Below are positions 1 through 10,976 of a stretch of 64,000 nt of DNA, piece after piece; position 1 is the first letter of the stretch, and every line of letters starts with the position of its first letter. The translations under genes and the position numbers were made by a program. Under the pieces are notes generated by a model that saw nothing but the letters and a program-made list of their open reading frames with translations, had not been told where the DNA came from and ran no database searches. Source of the DNA: Isoetes taiwanensis (taxonomy: Eukaryota; Streptophyta; Lycopodiopsida; Isoetales; Isoetaceae); the NCBI GenBank assembly GCA_021234155.1, contig JAJEKV010000001.1, positions 36,440,826-36,504,825 of the forward strand, in the 5' to 3' direction.

Positions 1-648
<648 letters not shown>

Positions 649-917
649 TTAATATTTTCGTTGCCTGCACACAGGAGAGACCTAACCCATATGCAAGAGA
701 CTATGTTATTTGCACTTGTTTATCATGCAAAGCAATCAATACGTTTCCACGGACTCTTGGATGCAGCATTTAGATAGCCATGCATTGCCCAATTGTTGGA
801 AGACTAAAATGCAGATTCAAATTCAGAATACATAATTGTACATCAGCCGTGATCTTTGTACAGAAGAAAAAAATTGCTGAAAAGTCTAAAGGGAGCAAAG
901 TAAGAGAACTAAATTAC

Positions 918-1010
918 AATATAGAGGACGGGATCTGGGGCTTTTGCATATCCGGCAGCACAACATCGCCCAGTTGATCCACACCCTCCAATTCCCTGCC
1001 CAGCATTCTA
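918..1010 (-). CDS. Candidate upstream exon of the enolase gene
   Basis: On the minus strand this stretch ends with YAKAPDPVLYI in phase 0, directly followed by GTAATT. That would splice in frame to the AHHLEK start of the exon at 467-621. Plant ENO3 proteins have a similar DPVLFI segment just before the same exon junction, which supports the join. Upstream of about codon 20 the frame does not resemble the ENO3 leader and meets a TAG codon near 1008. Either the real start lies in another exon or the leader is frameshifted. The start codon is not identified. An alternative minus-strand frame opens at an ATG near 1061 (MAATAATVPKG) but does not reach the junction in phase. Confidence 0.45.
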
Positions 1011-1214
1011 CCCCTGTTGTCCTAGGTTTTCCCTTGGGCACCGTGGCTGCCGTGGCCGCCATAGCCACAAAAAACGAACAGAACCCTAATACGTCCAAAC
1101 CCTTTTTTTTTTGCTTTTTTTTAGCTAACTAAAAGGCTTTTTAACGTGACACCATCTACACCGTTGGGTAGATTAATCCGGACCGCCCAACCATTCTAGG
1201 GCTGGATCCAAGAA

Positions 1215-1690
1215 TTACAGCAAAACATTATAATATAAGATAAGATCATGGTCACCTTATATAAGACCACGGTCACGGTGAAGCAGGAGAAGATGGCGAA
1301 GCAGGATCTTGTAAAAATTGTATGTTTATTATGGCAACGCTCTTTTCAGACCATATGTCCAATAGAGACCTTAAGACATGTCATGTCATTCCTTTGGGTA
1401 CTTCATTTTTCATCTCAGAAGGAGACCATAGGAAATTTCATGCCATGTCATTTTTTTGGCGATACGAAATGTCATATTATGCCAGAAATATTCCGTTCAC
1501 TATAAACCCATATAATGTAGTGACAAAAGACTTGGCTAATATTGATACTGATCCACAACGTAACACGGTCAAACAAAGCCGGGAATATGCCGTTCATCGA
1601 TGGCTCACAGATAAGGCAACGTTAAAAAAAAAAAAACAAAAACATTAACCCACATAATGTAATGACAAAAGACGTGGTTACAACGTAACA
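1215..1690 (+). repeat. Composite repeat: promoter-like cassette and spacer (left arm, copy 1)
   Basis: This block recurs at 9375-9850 in the same orientation and, inverted, at 44760-45240, 47370-47890, 48890-49080, 59080-59440 and 61300-61600. It contains a TATATAAG box, the flanking octamer CACGGTCA and the phrase GAAGCAGGAGAAGATGGCGAAG split over two copies. It also contains the CTCTTTTCAGACCATAT segment and an A-rich tract (1623-1636). It encodes no convincing protein. It is placed upstream of the U6-bearing block and looks like the 5' regulatory part of a composite repeat. Confidence 0.75.
1245..1268 (+). promoter_or_regulatory. TATA cassette (TATATAAGACC) with flanking CACGGTCA octamers
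   Basis: A TATATAAG box lies between TGGTCACC and CCACGGTCACGG, followed about 30 bases later by an ATGGCGAAG. The same arrangement recurs at 1698-1740, 9440-9500, 9908-9950 and 15485-15509, and inverted near 44895, 47355, 47800, 56755, 59345 and 63955. Spacing and repetition suggest a Pol II core promoter carried by the repeat. Activity is inferred, not shown. Confidence 0.45.
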
Positions 1691-1750
1691 CGGTCACCTT
1701 ATATAAGACCACGGTCACGGTGAAGTAGGAGAAGATGGCGAAGTTGTGCC

Positions 1751-2059
1751 TTGCCGCAATGGACTGATGTTTCAGAGAACCTTAAAACAAGAGACAAGCT
1801 CTTTGCATCCAGAAAATTGCGAATGTGTAAAAGTTTTGTACAATTTAGCAAGGGTCTCTCTTTGAAGCGTCAACACAATAATAAGGTGCTCCAAAGACAG
1901 GAATCCCCAAATGCGTTGGAACCCAGTTCGTACTGTGTTTCTGAGCTAATCGTGAGGAAAAAGAAAGAAGAGATCCATCGCACCCTAAATGGAAAAAACC
2001 CTAAAACACAGAGAGAGACTTACTCTGCACTAGCCATAACATATCTCCCACAAGAATAA
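1751..2059 (+). other. Conserved open frame upstream of U6 copy 1, unknown
   Basis: The frame reads MPQWTDVSENLKTRDKLF and continues for 102 codons. Nearly the same frame is open in three inverted copies, at 47022-47228 (partial), 56448-56702 and 63578-63907, with the same KKKEEIHRTLN tail. I do not recognise a domain. Openness in four diverged copies may simply reflect recent common ancestry. It ends just before the U6 upstream elements and partly overlaps them, so it may be a remnant of the sequence flanking the captured U6 gene. Coding is possible but not supported by homology. Confidence 0.25.
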
Positions 2060-2084
2060 ATGGGCATTCACAAGGCATATAAAA
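2043..2084 (+). promoter_or_regulatory. U6-type upstream element and TATA box (copy 1)
   Basis: The element ATCTCCCACAAG (2043-2054) resembles the plant snRNA upstream sequence element (consensus RTCCCACATCG). A CATATAAAAA TATA box follows 23 bases later, starting at 2078, exactly 30 bases before the U6 start. In plant Pol III snRNA genes the element-to-TATA gap is about 25 bases, close to what is seen. The element is diverged, so activity is uncertain. Confidence 0.6.
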
Positions 2085-2107
2085 AGCTCGATTTCAAAAA
2101 TTCTGAT

Positions 2108-2210
2108 GTTCTTCTGGACATTCGATAAAATTGGAATGATACGGAGAAAATTAGCATGGCTCCTGCACAAGGATGACACGTATAAATCAAGAAATGGTCC
2201 AAATTTTTTT
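2108..2210 (+). ncRNA. U6: U6 snRNA-like gene, copy 1
   Basis: The 103-nt segment follows plant U6 from its 5' stem-loop to the Pol III terminator. It has GATAAAATTGGAA, the TTAGCATGG segment with the AGC triad, GGATGACACG, GAAATGGTCC and a terminal run of seven T. Differences from canonical plant U6 are a shortened 5' stem-loop (GTTCTTCTGGAC) and ACGGAGA in place of the invariant ACAGAGA box that pairs with the 5' splice site. It also has GCTCCTGCACAAG in place of GCCCCTGCGCAAG. The ACAGAGA change would be expected to impair splicing function, so this is more likely a captured U6-derived gene than a working spliceosomal one. It lies inside the composite repeat, downstream of its own TATA box. 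Confidence 0.85.
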
Positions 2211-3190
2211 CCCACGGCTCCGATTGTTCTTTTGCTAAAATTCGATGCTTTTTTTGGCAAAATGCCAAAGTCTCATTTATAGCATGCCCACCATTTTTCA
2301 AGTGTTCTTTGGCTTCCCACCCTTTATACCTTTTGACACCAAGCTAACAACAAAAAGTGAGGAAGATTATAAGTTGTAGTTAGCGTGGCCATGCATCCGT
2401 ATGCCATTTTCATTTCTTTCTATTCTTTGATGAAAGATAGAAAACTGACCTAGTTTTCTCTTTTAAACAAGTTGTTTTCGCAACAAAGGGTTACCCTCTA
2501 TACCAAAGTGCTGAAACAAAATAAAGCTATAATGCTGAGGGTTCTTACTGTTGTTACTGACATGATTTATGGATATGTTCAAAATGCGCAAGCGTTCATT
2601 GCAGTATAATGTTCTGAAAATGTCCAAGAGAAAGCTAGCATTCATTGCCGTATAATGTTCTGAAAACGTCCAAGAAAAAGCTACAGTTCCTGAGAAATTT
2701 TTTTTTTCTAGTAATTCAAGAGCACGTAGCACCATAGGGGCAATTGATGGGGAGGCAAATCAATAAAAAAGTTGTCAGAATTGGAGGTTTGTATTCTTAT
2801 TGTAGTATATCTCACAAAGTCTCATAAAATTGTTTCATTGAGCCTTCCAACCTAAACGAATGCTTAGGATGAATCCCCATTACAAAAAAACCTAGTTTCT
2901 AGATCTTTGTCACAGGCCTCCCCAAGATCATTTTCATTGAACATAGGCGCTCTGAGCTCTCGAATGGAGCAAGAGCAAAATTATGACGACGGAACTTGCT
3001 ACAAGACAGAAAGCCATGACAGAAACTGGCTACAAGACAGAGAGCTTTGACTAAACTGCAAACTCATGTATATTGCGATTTGAGGGTCAAGATTGTGGAA
3101 GATGTTCATTTCCAAGGCTGAAATAGGTCCCAAGCAACTACTTCCGCTCCAAATCTACACCTGCTCAACAGCTCCACTGGATTAGACCTA
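2211..3190 (+). repeat. Composite repeat: post-U6 spacer (left arm, copy 1)
   Basis: This block of about 0.95 kb recurs at 14489-15300 (+) and inverted at 45940-46740, 55400-56215 and 62600-63420. It contains a near-tandem segment of about 60 bases around 2600-2690 (ATGTTCTGAAAA.GTCCAAG twice). In the minus copies short open frames such as ENDLDLEACDKDLETR are visible, but no domain is recognised. At about 3130 the copies diverge into two types: this one leads to the MATH fragment, the other leads to the charged Dof-finger ORF. Confidence 0.75.
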
Positions 3191-3492
3191 ATCTTGCTGG
3201 TCATGAGAATAAACTCTAAAAATATTATATGATATAGTCATTATTTTTATCAAATAGTAAACGTCAATAAAAACTTATTTGCATGTTTGAGGAGCATATT
3301 GGCAAAGATGGACGATTGGGTTTCTGGTGAGGCCATTGTAGCCTAGAGGTTCGAATCCATTGTAGCCTAGAGGTTCAAACCTTTCCTTCCTTATTTGTTT
3401 TTTTGTTTCCGTGTCTCTGTCTTGTCATTCTAGCCCAACGATTTTAGTGTGTTAATGGTAGCAACATAAATGATTTGGGATCCCACTCCCCA

Positions 3493-3690
3493 CACTTTAA
3501 AATCCATGGCTATTCCGAGAAAATACATAGCTAGCGAGATATTCACAGTTGGGGGGCCATGAGTGGGCTACATATTTCTATCCTGATGGAAAAGAGACCG
3601 AAGACTTTTTATGTGTATCTGCGTTCAACACACTTTTGAGCAAGGGTACAGATGTGAGGGCTTTGTTTGAATCAACCCTTTTATTTCAGA
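3493..3690 (+). pseudogene. BPM-type MATH domain fragment, copy A, first part
   Basis: Read with one frame correction, this encodes HFKIHGYS, then (after loss of about seven residues) [12 protein letters not shown], then [25 protein letters not shown]-type sequence and [11 protein letters not shown]. That is the order and spacing of the MATH domain of plant BTB/POZ-MATH (BPM) proteins, which use it to bind substrates for CUL3 ubiquitin ligases. One extra G in the G-run near 3556 breaks the frame between FTVGG and HEWA. The same +1 is present in all other copies. The fragment stops at an (AAGG)n tract near 3690 because a LINE is inserted; it resumes at 8932. No BTB domain is present. Confidence 0.85.
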
Positions 3691-4742
3691 CTGGGAAGGA
3701 AGGAAGGAAGGAAGGAAGGTTCTTTTATCGTCCGCGGAGGCCAATCGGCCTATGGGACCCAAATTACACGGGTGCAGCAAGCCCGTTGCTACCCGGATTA
3801 AAAAACCCCCCCCTTAGGAGGGAAAAATCGTCGCAGCAACAAGTCTGCTGGCAGCTGTACAAATATACATATACACATGAATTCCCGGCACCTCAGGTAG
3901 GCGCCCGAGGGCAGAGGTGAGTCCGCAGATCCAAAACCTCCTGGAGGTAGGAGCCAAGGGATCGAACTGACGGGCGTCTTGAGTAGCTTCGTCTGGGAGG
4001 CGGAACCAGTCGCACCAAGAGAATGTAGCGAGCCCGAATCGACTATAGGCGGGAGACTCACGGAAGGCATGGCTTTCATCCTCAACAACCCCGGCGGCAA
4101 CACCGACAAATCCTCGTCGGGGCGGCTCTCCAACCCACCAAACCGTCTCAAGCCGAAGATGGTGGGCCCTCGTCGAATGGACGCGATGATCCCGCGCTTC
4201 TTCATGAACAAGCGAGAACGTAGGGTAGAGCTGTGGGCCTCGAACGGGGTGGGGTGTGCCATCTTTACTGTTCGAGCATGGTGGTCCCGAGCTTCCCGGG
4301 GAAACAAGAGTCCAAGTACCCCCTTATCTATCGGGCGACCGTGTGCACTGGACGCACCTATGTGCATCTACGTTCCAATGCGCTAGCCACTGGGCTCTCT
4401 TGTCGTTCCAACAAGCCATGAGTCGTTGGAGGCTCATCGCCACAGCGTAAGCCAAGTGCGGGAGCCGAAAGTGTCGCCTATATTTGGCCACTTTCTCGAA
4501 ATAAACAATGTGTCTATCGAGGGACCGCATTTGCGGGGGCATGAATCCTGTCTCTCCTCGCAACAAGATCGATATGGGCGAGGGTTTGACCCCAAGTGCC
4601 GCGTCAAAAATGCCTTACGGACCTGCTCTAAGTCGTTCCAAGTCGCCAAAGACACCCATTGGGCCCCACACCTCGACCCCATCTGTAAGAACCGCCTCCA
4701 CCGGTTAGGAACAAATGTGATTTGGTGGCCCCGATCGTCTGG

Positions 4743-5722
4743 CTACCGCCTGTGACTATTGTTTTGCATTGCGTACAGGGCCTTCCAACCTGCGGTCACC
4801 CGAAAGCGAATGGATGCATCCCAATACATTGAAGACGAAAATTCCACCCCCAGGTACTTGTAGCTGGGTGTGACCTCTACCATCTGCCCTTGATAAGTGA
4901 GCGCCGGAGGTGCTGGATGACATGAGGAGGATATGAGGACCACCTTAGTCTTGGCCAGGTTGACACACATGTCCGTCGCATGGCAGAATATGTCCAGGGC
5001 ATCTAGGTGTGCTTGCATGCCCTCTGGTATATGGGCCAAGAGGTCCACATCATCCGCATAGATAAGCTGCCGGATGACCTGGTGCAAGAGCTGTATACCA
5101 TCCCCCCCATTGGCAACAAGCCAGGCTTCCAACTGGTCAATGTAAAGTCCAAAGAGTCTGGGTGAGAGAGGACAACCCCGCCTAACTCCAATGCTACTGG
5201 CAAATGGCTGTCCTTCCAGGTTGCATCGCGGCACATGCGGCTCTCGCAGATACGGTACCTTTGCGTTCTGCAGACCCATAGGGAGCCCCGGATGGTGCAA
5301 TCTAGCCCACAACTTTTTTCACGGGAATGCGTGGTCGAAAGTTTTGCAAAGTCCACAAAACAGCGATGATGTGAGGTCCTCCCGGCGATTCCGCTGTCCT
5401 CGACCGGGGCCCCGAGTGTGAAGATGTGATCAATGGTCGAATTTCTGGGTGGAAGCCCGCACGGGTAAGTGCCACGACTTCGGCCGCCTCGCCCATCCCG
5501 GTTACCTTTGTTCGAGAATGCCCGGCGCGGCTTGGCAAACACCGAAAGCTGACCATGATGCCCCTGCCTTGTAGATCGGAACAACCCTGCTTGTGGTCCA
5601 TGACCAGGGAAAACCCTCTTGCAGCGCCCCGTTGAACAGTGCAGCAAGGGCGGGCACCATGGGCTGTCCTGACCACTTGAGCAACTCCGCTTGCGGGCCA
5701 GTCCAAATCGATGCCTTCCCAT
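4743..5722 (-). pseudogene. LINE a reverse transcriptase region
   Basis: This region reads GVRRGCPLSPRLFGLYIDQL, a typical non-LTR reverse transcriptase motif, then the catalytic LIYADDVDLLAH (YADD) and VNLAKTKVV. The upstream part is split between two frames (5722-5003 and 5312-4743), with the junction around 5300, so the enzyme is not intact. The downstream thumb continues as YKYLGVEF in the same frame. It would reverse-transcribe LINE RNA at a nicked target. Confidence 0.85.
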
Positions 5723-6296
5723 TAGCGGTGGCTGTAGCCCCTCTTCGACATCTTCTTACGTGATCACCCCCGGTGGGCCATATTCTTGGGGTACATCCGT
5801 CAGGTGTTCGAGGGGATCATAAAAGCTGTTGCGGTGTGCTCCCATTGCACCGCCGTGATGTTCCCGTAGGTTGTGGCGGCTTCTGCAGTACCCCGCCCGA
5901 GAAAGTTCTCGGTGGGCGTCCGATTGGGCGAACATTTCTCCTTGGTGCCTTGCGGTACCTTGCCTTTGTTTCCTTGAGGAAGGCACGCGGTAATGGCTGG
6001 TGGCTGAGCTTCAGCGTGTGTCCTGATCCATGATGAGACGGAGTGCACGTTTGCATTCCTTACACTCAGCATCAAACCATCTGTTACGCGGGAAGGTTGC
6101 AGCCTCTGATCTCTGGCGTGGGGGAGGTCTCCCAAAGCACATATGCGCCCCACGATTGCGAGGGAGCTCAACCGGATGGTCGGTTTCTTTGCTCCGTGTG
6201 GGCCACAGGCTGTCGGGAGGGCTTCTGCGAGCATGTCAGCGTAACCCTCCCCCTGCTCATAATCCAAGCGCAACCGAGGTCGGCAAGGTACTGCTA

Positions 6297-7125
6297 CTAA
6301 AGGGGGGCCGTAGCGGCTGGCCAGGCCAGGTTCGCATAGAGTGGGAGGTGATCTGAGTCGGCCTCCTCGTCCCGACTGTCCGTGCCGACGTGAAAATGGC
6401 TGACAAGGTGTACATCCTGCGCAGCCACTATGACATAATCCACGACATTAGTTTCGCCACCGTGATCGTCCTGTCTGCAAGTGTACCCGTGGGAAGAGGG
6501 CCATTGTGGTAGGCCATTGCATATGAGCAGGTCAAAGATACCGCACATCAAGAGCAATTGTCTGCCGAAGCGGGTGACCTGATTGTCATCTGAGTGCCGT
6601 GTGCAAGCTTCCTCTGCGGGACAGCACGTCATCCGCGAGGGGGTCTAGCCGCATGGCCTGTTCCACCCCTGTCCGCGCATTGAAGTCTCCAAGGAGCATG
6701 ACTCTGCCCATCCGCTTGTGCTGCTGTATGTCATTATATAGATTGACATACGGGTCCATCCTGTCCACCTCCGGGTGGCTGTGATAGAAGGGACTCTCTG
6801 CATGGAGAAAGTAGCAAGCAGCTAGGAAGAGAGGATCTCCGCCACGGTGGTACACTCGGATCCACAAGTAGCGGTTATGTCTGTCAGTCTTCTGGAGGGA
6901 AACCAAATGTGCCAAGGCTACCCGGTAACCGTGCGCACGTCTCCCTGTACAACCATTGAACACTGAAAAATGCTGGTACCCTGGCAGATCGGGCAGCCTG
7001 TGGCCTGGGTGTTCCCATGTCTCCATGAGGAAGATGAGGTCCATGTCCACAGCTACTGAATTGAGGCTATCGCCCTTCTGCCACGGGAAACCCCGACAGT
7101 TCCAGACCACCACCCAGAAGCACAA
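6297..7125 (-). pseudogene. LINE a apurinic-like endonuclease
   Basis: Two overlapping frames (7125-6586 and 6632-6297) carry the APE-type endonuclease signatures in order: VVWNCRG, LMETW with the catalytic Glu, LLGDFNAR, VVDYVIV and SDHLPLY. These residues nick target DNA for target-primed reverse transcription. A frameshift near 6600 separates the N- and C-terminal halves. It lies immediately 5' of the reverse transcriptase in the element, as in plant L1 elements. Confidence 0.85.
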
Positions 7126-8742
7126 TTCCTATTGAGCGGTCGGAGATGCTTGTGTAGTGTGTGTCACGGATGGACCAAAGAACGGAGCGACCGAGTTGCA
7201 GGGCAGACTTTGGACAAGCGGCGGAGAGGCGGCAGAGGCGACATTTGGCCGGCGGCGGCGCGCATCGAGTTGTAGGGCATGCGGAGGATCGGAAAGCGCA
7301 GGGGGTATCATTTGGTCGGCAGTGCGGTACGCAGCATTTGGTCGATCGCAGCGCCCCGACCCGCAAACTCCCTCCTGCGTGCCTCCCCGTTAATCGAGTA
7401 AGATCCCGGCTCACATACAGAGATGTGCCCTTCAAGAACTTGCCCCGCCGCAAAGATGGCCTCTCGAACTCCTCGCAGATCCGCAACCGCGGAACACCAC
7501 GACTTCGGTGCGGGCACGGGCGCTGGACCCCACACCGGGCTGGTCGCGTAACGAGCGTGTCTGGACCGAAACGTCATGCGCCCAAGGATGCGTATGTGTA
7601 TCTTCGGGTAAGATTCTCTCCCGGCTCTTCCCGGCAGCCTCGAACTACCGGGGTTGTGGCTCCGTCGCAAGGCTCCACGAGACTCGGCGTCGGTGAGGGC
7701 ACCGGCCCACTTCAGGCCCGGAGGCGTGGCGTGATGATGGTGCGGCGGCGGGGCTGCTGCGGCGTTGAGGTTGACGGTGTGACCGATTGGCGTCTTGCAA
7801 GTTGTTGGGCTTTGCGATCGGGTGTGTCATGTTTGCGGCTTACGTTCTCGAAGTCCGGAGCTCGGCTCTTGCAAGGCTTGGTCCTGTCTTGCCATCTCCC
7901 ACGTCGCATTGCCGCCATTGTTCCCGCGCCCGCACGAGGCCCTTGCCTTGCCGGGCAGCGGCGGTCCGGATTTCTTTGCATTTCGGTCCCGTGCCAAATC
8001 CTTCTCCGGCGCTCCATCTTTGCCTCGTTAACCTCCAAAGGCTGCATGCAACCTCGTCTTTGCGGTGGTAGCCTCCTCAACTTCCAAGCGGAGTGTGGCT
8101 CAGGCGCGCCGTGCCATGGCATTGGCCTCATCAACCTCGATCGCGAGATGAGAGGCGTGATTGCAAGTGTCGGCCGGCGCCAGCCCCCGTCCCTCTGTCT
8201 CGCATCGTCCAGGGTATCTATGCGAGCCTGCATGTCTGTGAGCACCTGCCAGTCTTGCTGTCTCTCAGAGTGCACCAAGCGGATGCTTTCGTCCAGCCGG
8301 TGTGCTTGGGTCTCCAACTCAGTGATCTGTTGTTTCGCTATCACCAACTGTCTGCGCAACACGTGGGATGTTGCGGACTCCATCTCCAGTCGTTTCCAGT
8401 TCGCAATGCGTTAACCTCTGGCCTCAACCCGGCTTGGATGGCGGCCAAAGGTTTTGTTAACGGAGGGGGCCCCGGGGAACTGGCGAAATAACTTTCTACG
8501 CCGAGCGGCCTGGCTGTGTGGGCCTTGGCCTGGGCCTCCTTCTTCATGGAGGATGTCTCTCCCTTGCCCACTGCGTCTGCACGGGGCCGCTTCCTTGGTG
8601 GCCCTTCTTGGTTTTCCCAGGCAGGCTCGGCCTGCGGGAGGTCAGCAGGCTGTGCTGGGGTTTGCCCGAGGTGGGGTGCTGTGGTCTGTGGAAGCTCACA
8701 TGCTAGGGGTAAGTCCGGACACTGGGCTGCTTCTGTGGCCAT
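7126..8742 (-). pseudogene. LINE a ORF1 and 5' region
   Basis: Minus-strand frames at 8742-8341, 8383-7712 and 7670-7308 are consecutive but out of frame with each other. The 8383-7712 piece contains a heptad-rich segment (IAKQQITELETQAHRLDESI on the minus strand), compatible with the coiled coil often found in ORF1 proteins. No zinc knuckle is recognised. The position upstream of the endonuclease is the main reason for the call. Confidence 0.5.
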
Positions 8743-8931
8743 GACTGGGGGTATGGCACGTCAAGCAAGGTTTAGGCTATGGCAGGGGCTTGTCAGGTCT
8801 GGCAGGGCTAGGCAGGCTATGGCAGGGCTGTGACCAGGCTAGGCAAGGCCAAGAGGCAGTTGGTTGGGCTATGGCAACGTCAGGCAAATGTTGGAGCCTA
8901 GCTCAACATTATTCTGTGCACTGACTTCCAA

Positions 8932-9014
8932 AAGGAAGGCATAAGGTGCATAGCCATTTCAGTAGTTCTCTTGAAGCCGAGCCTCTAACGCTGCAACATG
9001 ACCGTAGTATGTGA
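8932..9014 (+). pseudogene. BPM-type MATH domain fragment, copy A, second part
   Basis: After the LINE, the frame resumes as [12 protein letters not shown], then LTLQHDRSM and TGA. This is the end of the MATH domain (compare KVHSHF.RSLE and L.Y.GSM in BPM proteins). With 3493-3690 it makes one MATH fragment interrupted by the LINE. Every copy ends at the same residue, so this marks the 3' border of the captured fragment. Confidence 0.82.
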
Positions 9015-10282
9015 TACCTCTTGTATAAATGCATGATTTTGAGACCATAGACTTCTAAAAAGTGTATATTTATTATGGCAATGCTCTTTTCAGACCATAT
9101 ATCCAATGCAAACCATAGGAAATGCCATGTCATAATGTTAATAGTACAATGCCAGGAATATTTCGTTCACCATAAACCCACATAGACAAAAGACTTGGCT
9201 AATATTGATATTGATCCACAACGTAACACGGTCATCCCACACCAGTTCCTATATAAGATAATGCCAGGAATATTCTGGTCATCGATGGCTCGCAGGTAAG
9301 GTAACGTTAAAAAAAAAAAACCATAAACCCACATAATGTAATGACAAAAGATGTGGCTACAATGTAACACAATCATCCCACACGATCACCTTATATAAGA
9401 CCTCGGAAATAAGACCATGGTCATCCCACATGATCACCTTATATAAGACCACGGTCACCTTATATAAGACTATGATCACGGCGAAGCAGGAGAAGATGGC
9501 GAAGATGGCGAAGCATGATCTTGTAAAAATTGTATGTTTATTATGACAATGCTCTTTTCAGACCATATGTCCAATAGAGACCATAGGAAATGTCATGTCA
9601 TTTTTTTGGGTACTTCATTTTTCATCTCAGAAGGAGACCATAGGAAATTTCATGTCATGTCATTTTTTTGGTGATACGAAATGTCATATTATGCCAGGAT
9701 TATTCCGTTCACCATAAACCCACATAATATAGTGACAAAAGACTTGGCTAATATATTGATCCACAACGTAACACGATCAAACAATGCCAGGAATATGTCG
9801 TTCCTCGATGGCTCACAGGTAAGGTAACGTTAAAAAAAAACATTAACCCACATAATATAATGACAAAAGACGTGGCTACAATGTAACATGGTCATTCCAC
9901 ATGGTCACCTTATATAAGACCACGGTCATGGTGAAGCAGGAGAAGATGGCGAAGCTGGGCCTTGCTGCAACGGAGTGATGTTTCAGAGAACCTTAAGACA
10001 AGAGACAAGCTCTTTGCATCTAGAAAATTGCAGATGGGTAAAAGCTTTGTACAATATAGCAAGGGTCTCTCTTTGAAGCGTCAGTACAATAATAAGGTGC
10101 TCCAAAGATAAACATCCCCAAACACTAATTGTGAGGAAAAAGAAAGAAGAGATCCAGGCACCCTAAATGAAAAAAACCCTAAAACACAGAGAGACTTACT
10201 CTGTACTAGCCATAACACATATCTCCCACAAAGAATAAATGGGCACAAGGCATATAAAAAGCTCAATTTCAAAATTTCTGAT
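9015..10282 (+). repeat. Composite repeat: post-MATH segment, cassettes and U6 upstream block (copy 2)
   Basis: This block continues from MATH copy A. It has the TTATTATGGCAATGCTC segment twice (9070 and 9538), two A-rich tracts (9310 and 9830) and at least five TATATAAG or CTATATAAG boxes. It then repeats the sequence that precedes U6 in copy 1. The TCATCCCACAC phrases resemble the snRNA upstream element but lie too close to the TATA boxes for a standard snRNA promoter. No protein is supported, and the frame at 1751-2059 is interrupted in this copy. Confidence 0.7.
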
Positions 10283-10385
10283 GTTCTTTTGGACATCCGA
10301 TAAAATTGGAATGACACGGAGAATATTAGCATGGCTCCTACGCAAGAATGACACGTATAAATCAATAAATGGTCTAAATTTTTTT
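10283..10385 (+). ncRNA. U6: U6 snRNA-like gene, copy 2
   Basis: It has the same 103-nt layout as copy 1, preceded by ATCTCCCACAAAG and CATATAAAAA. It again has ACGGAGA in place of ACAGAGA and ends in a seven-T terminator. Additional changes (TAGCATGGCTCCTACGC, GAATGACACG, AATAAATGGTCT) make it more diverged than copies 1 and 5. The 3' flank joins directly to the foldback at 10432. Confidence 0.82.
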
Positions 10386-10431
10386 CCCACAGCTCCGATT
10401 GTTCCTTTGCTAAAATTCGATGCTTTTTTTG

Positions 10432-10943
10432 GCAAATAAGTTTTTATTGACATTTACTATTTGATAAAAATAATGACTATATCATATAAGATTTTTCACA
10501 AACCATTAACCTTCACACTTATAATTAAATTCCCCATGAAAACCCCCTTTGGTTTGGGTGCATATTCACACGGGGGGTGACGTAGGGCAGCGAAAGCCCT
10601 AAAATTATGTTTCACATGTACAAAATGAACACCATATAGTACATTACCTCAAATCTTATAGTATTTTGCAAATCTTCGTATACAGTATGACAAATTTTGT
10701 ACATGCATACCCCACAAACGAGAAACTTTATGCACGGTGTAGATCAAGGAATAAAGGGTGCATATGCCTATCCAACAGCTCTCGATGCCCCGAGTCACCC
10801 CCCGTGTGAATATGCACCCAAACCAAAGCGTGTTTTCATGGGGAATTTAATTATAAGTGTGAAGGTTAATGGTTTGTGAAAAATCTTATATGATATAGTC
10901 ATTATTTTTATCAAATAGTAAACATCAATAAAAACGTATTTGC
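10432..10943. repeat. Foldback element with 150-bp inverted arms
   Basis: Arms 10432-10581 and 10794-10943 are near-perfect inverted complements, each 150 bases, differing at a few positions. They enclose a 212-base loop. Part of the arm (the ATAATGACTATATCATATAAG side) is the junction sequence that is single-copy in the other repeat units. The rest (CACAAACCATTAACC to CACGGGGGGTGAC) is found only here. The structure would extrude as a long hairpin. Confidence 0.85.
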
Positions 10944-10976
10944 ATGTTTTAGGTGTCTATTGGCAAAGATGGACGA

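Larger units (their letters stand above)
3700..8925 (-). mobile_element. L1-type LINE (element a), degenerate, inserted in MATH copy A
   Basis: The minus strand carries, in order, a GC-rich 5' region with CAGGCTATGGCAGGG-type tandem motifs (8750-8880) and an ORF1-like region (about 8740-7130). These are followed by an apurinic-type endonuclease (7125-6297), a reverse transcriptase (5722-4743) and a 3' region ending near 3720. Several frameshifts break the coding regions. G+C content is clearly higher than in the flanking repeats. The flanks are the two halves of one MATH fragment, with GGAAGG at both edges as the likely target duplication; it is expanded to (AAGG)n on the left. The 3' end matches that of element e at 28048-28340 but is about 80 bases shorter. 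Confidence 0.8.

Noticed and set aside
7161-8414. 417-codon plus-strand frame
   Set aside because: It is antisense to LINE a, in GC-rich sequence where stops are rare, and shows no family signature.
9375-9500. TCATCCCACAC phrases as snRNA upstream elements paired with TATATAAG
   Set aside because: The match to RTCCCACATCG is good, but the gap to the TATA box is only a few bases instead of about 25 or 35, and no snRNA sequence follows these cassettes.
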